Shown piece after piece: positions 62,754 to 64,000 of a stretch of DNA of 64,000 nucleotides (its first letter is position 1; each line of letters begins with the position of its first letter). A model generated the notes under the pieces. That model saw only the letters and a program-made list of their open reading frames with translations. It was not told where the DNA came from and made no database searches. Location: assembly GCF_013170705.1 (NCBI RefSeq), contig NZ_CP033334.1, forward strand, positions 4,813,501 through 4,877,500. Reading direction: 5' to 3'. The position numbers and the translations under genes were made by a program. The stretch comes from Mesorhizobium loti. Its GTDB lineage: Bacteria; Pseudomonadota; Alphaproteobacteria; Rhizobiales; Rhizobiaceae.

Positions 62754-63824
62754 GTCCGCGTCGGCCATCATCTGACGACCGCCGCCGCCAGCCCAGGCGC
62801 GCCATTGCCGCTCGTCGCCATGGAAGACGTTGAGGTCGATGCGGCCGGTCACGCCATGGGACAGGCCCGAGCCGGAATACTGCCAGAACAGCCACTTGCG
62901 GCCGGGATAGACCTTGGACGGGTGCCGTGCCACCGCGCGCAGCCAGAACGGGTAGTCAAGGAAAGCGCCCTGCAGATTGTCGCGATAGAAATCCGGCGCG
63001 GTGTAGATGATGGGACGCTGGCCGTAGTGACGCTCCAGCTTGTCCATGAACACCTGCATCTTCTCCAGCACCTTTTCGCGTGACGGGCGCCGCTTGCAGC
63101 TGGAATCGCCGTTCCATTCGACGTCGATCACCGGCGGCAAGGCGCCATCCACCTTCGGCACGTTGCGGATGAACCAGTCGGCCTGTTCGCCGGCGGTGCG
63201 GCACCAGTAGAAGAAATGATAGGCGCCACGCTTCAGCCCGGCGGCGTCGGCATTGCGCCAGTTCTTCATGAACATCGGATCAAGATGGTCGCCACCATCG
63301 GTCGCCTTGATGTAGGCGAAGTTGGCCCCCTGGGCGCGCAGCTTTTCCCAGTTCACGTCGCCCTGCCAGCGCGAGACGTCGACCCCGTGCACGGCAAGGT
63401 GACGGGGCGAGGAGCGGCCGAAATTGATCGGCTTGGCATCGCGAAAACCGTAGCGCGTGACCGGCCCGGCAAGCATCGGCGGTGCTGCCCGCGACAACAG
63501 CCTTGGCGGCGAGACCAGAGCCGCGGGCTCGATGGGTGGATCGACATTGTCCGGCAATTCGGGCGCCGGAAACGCCACCGTCTCTTCTTCCGCCAGGCCG
63601 AAGGGCCGATCAGTGTCTTGCGCCGGCGCCGCCTCGGCCAGCTTGCGCGCTTTGCCGGCCTTGGTTGCGGGAACGGATGCGATCGGCGCGCTTGGCCGCA
63701 CCACCGAACTGGTGGTTTCATTCGACGGCTTCTGCATGTCGAGCGCGTCCATGCCCGATGTCGACGAACAGCCGGCAAGGCACAGCGATGCGATCACGAA
63801 ACTGATGACGCCTGGTAACCGCAT
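62751..63824 (-). CDS. GH25 lysozyme-like lipoprotein
   Basis: A 357-residue protein with a lipobox (L-C-L-A-G-C near residue 19), a low-complexity linker of about 110 residues, and a GH25 muramidase domain from about residue 148 (G-V-D-V-S-R-W-Q-G-D-V-N-W). The catalytic D-x-E is in V-I-D-V-E-W near residue 234. Y-I-K-A-T-D-G-G, Y-H-F-F-Y and W-L-F-W-Q-Y-S complete the barrel. It should cleave peptidoglycan from the envelope side. Its 3' end touches a RIME repeat. Confidence 0.93.
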   Translation of the reverse strand: MRLPGVISFVIASLCLAGCSSTSGMDALDMQKPSNETTSSVVRPSAPIASVPATKAGKARKLAEAAPAQDTDRPFGLAEEETVAFPAPELPDNVDPPIEPAALVSPPRLLSRAAPPMLAGPVTRYGFRDAKPINFGRSSPRHLAVHGVDVSRWQGDVNWEKLRAQGANFAYIKATDGGDHLDPMFMKNWRNADAAGLKRGAYHFFYWCRTAGEQADWFIRNVPKVDGALPPVIDVEWNGDSSCKRRPSREKVLEKMQVFMDKLERHYGQRPIIYTAPDFYRDNLQGAFLDYPFWLRAVARHPSKVYPGRKWLFWQYSGSGLSHGVTGRIDLNVFHGDERQWRAWAGGGGRQMMADAD

Positions 63825-64000
63825 CTGGACCTGTACTCAAAACACAACAGACCGAGGGCGACGGCCCACGGACAACCAGCGCTAGTTATGAACGAGAAAT
63901 TACCAATAAAGTTTGAATCAAGTTTTTACCATGACTGTGACCCGTTTCAGACACTCGCCAGCGACGGCCGGCCAAGCCTTGACAGCGCCATGATGTGGCT
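63825..64000. other. upstream region of the GH25 gene at the window edge
   Basis: No gene is complete here. The AT-rich stretch near 63900-63930 (TAAAGTTTGAATCAAG) could hold the promoter of the GH25 gene, but I cannot fix -35 and -10 elements. Confidence 0.3.

Overview
The window is a GC-rich chromosomal stretch of an alphaproteobacterium, most likely Mesorhizobium or a close relative in the Rhizobiales. This rests on the alphaproteobacterial form of RNase E with a large insertion in its S1 domain, the adjacent DUF2155 and NDUFA12 genes, a BTLCP-type transglutaminase-like protein, a cobalamin-dependent ribonucleotide reductase, RIME-type rhizobial palindromic repeats, and frequent TTG/GTG starts. 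It reads as core genome with small strain-variable pockets. I see no CRISPR array, insertion sequence, integrase, prophage or rRNA operon. There is one tRNA gene, tRNA-Leu(UAA).

Layout. 0.4-14.6 kb holds housekeeping genes: rne with a strong terminator, an aminotransferase-glutaminase pair on the minus strand, an M48 protease with TPRs, a DsbA-like thiol oxidoreductase, aroQ-accB-accC-aat (aromatic and fatty-acid precursors, N-end-rule tagging), then DUF2155, an NDUFA12-like complex I factor, and panB-panC. 14.6-27.6 kb mixes small conserved genes (VanZ, AIM24, GNAT, yjhX, CBS, rhomboid, PAS, PilZ, BTLCP, NYN, gamma-carbonic anhydrase) with gatB and cysE. 15.08-15.38 kb holds an unrecognised, apparently damaged ORF carrying a 32-bp tandem duplication. 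27.7-33.5 kb carries a ureohydrolase, a minus-strand cold-shock/DUF192/hydrolase operon, gloA and ilvA. 34.1-36.5 kb has two paralogous lipoprotein alpha/beta hydrolases in tandem, followed by adenine deaminase, an outer-membrane beta-barrel protein and the tRNA.

41.9-49.6 kb is a coherent polyamine-type module on the minus strand: a glutamine-synthetase-like gamma-glutamylamide ligase, periplasmic binding protein, ATPase, two permeases and an iron-type alcohol dehydrogenase. A divergent LuxR-type regulator sits at its head. After several small and orphan genes comes nrdJ (56.3-60.1 kb). It has a 667-nt gene-free leader with two NrdR-like boxes, a perfect DnaA-box 9-mer and strong hairpins, and it ends in a clear intrinsic terminator.

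The right end (60.1-63.8 kb) holds two diverged copies of a short coding segment. Each is broken by a different single-base deletion, and they flank a pyridoxamine-phosphate-oxidase-like gene. Next come a VOC protein, a 37-residue membrane miniprotein, a textbook RIME repeat and a GH25 lysozyme lipoprotein. The best leads for new biology are the nrdJ leader, the structured leader of yjhX, the twin frameshifted copies, and the polyamine cluster with its alcohol dehydrogenase.
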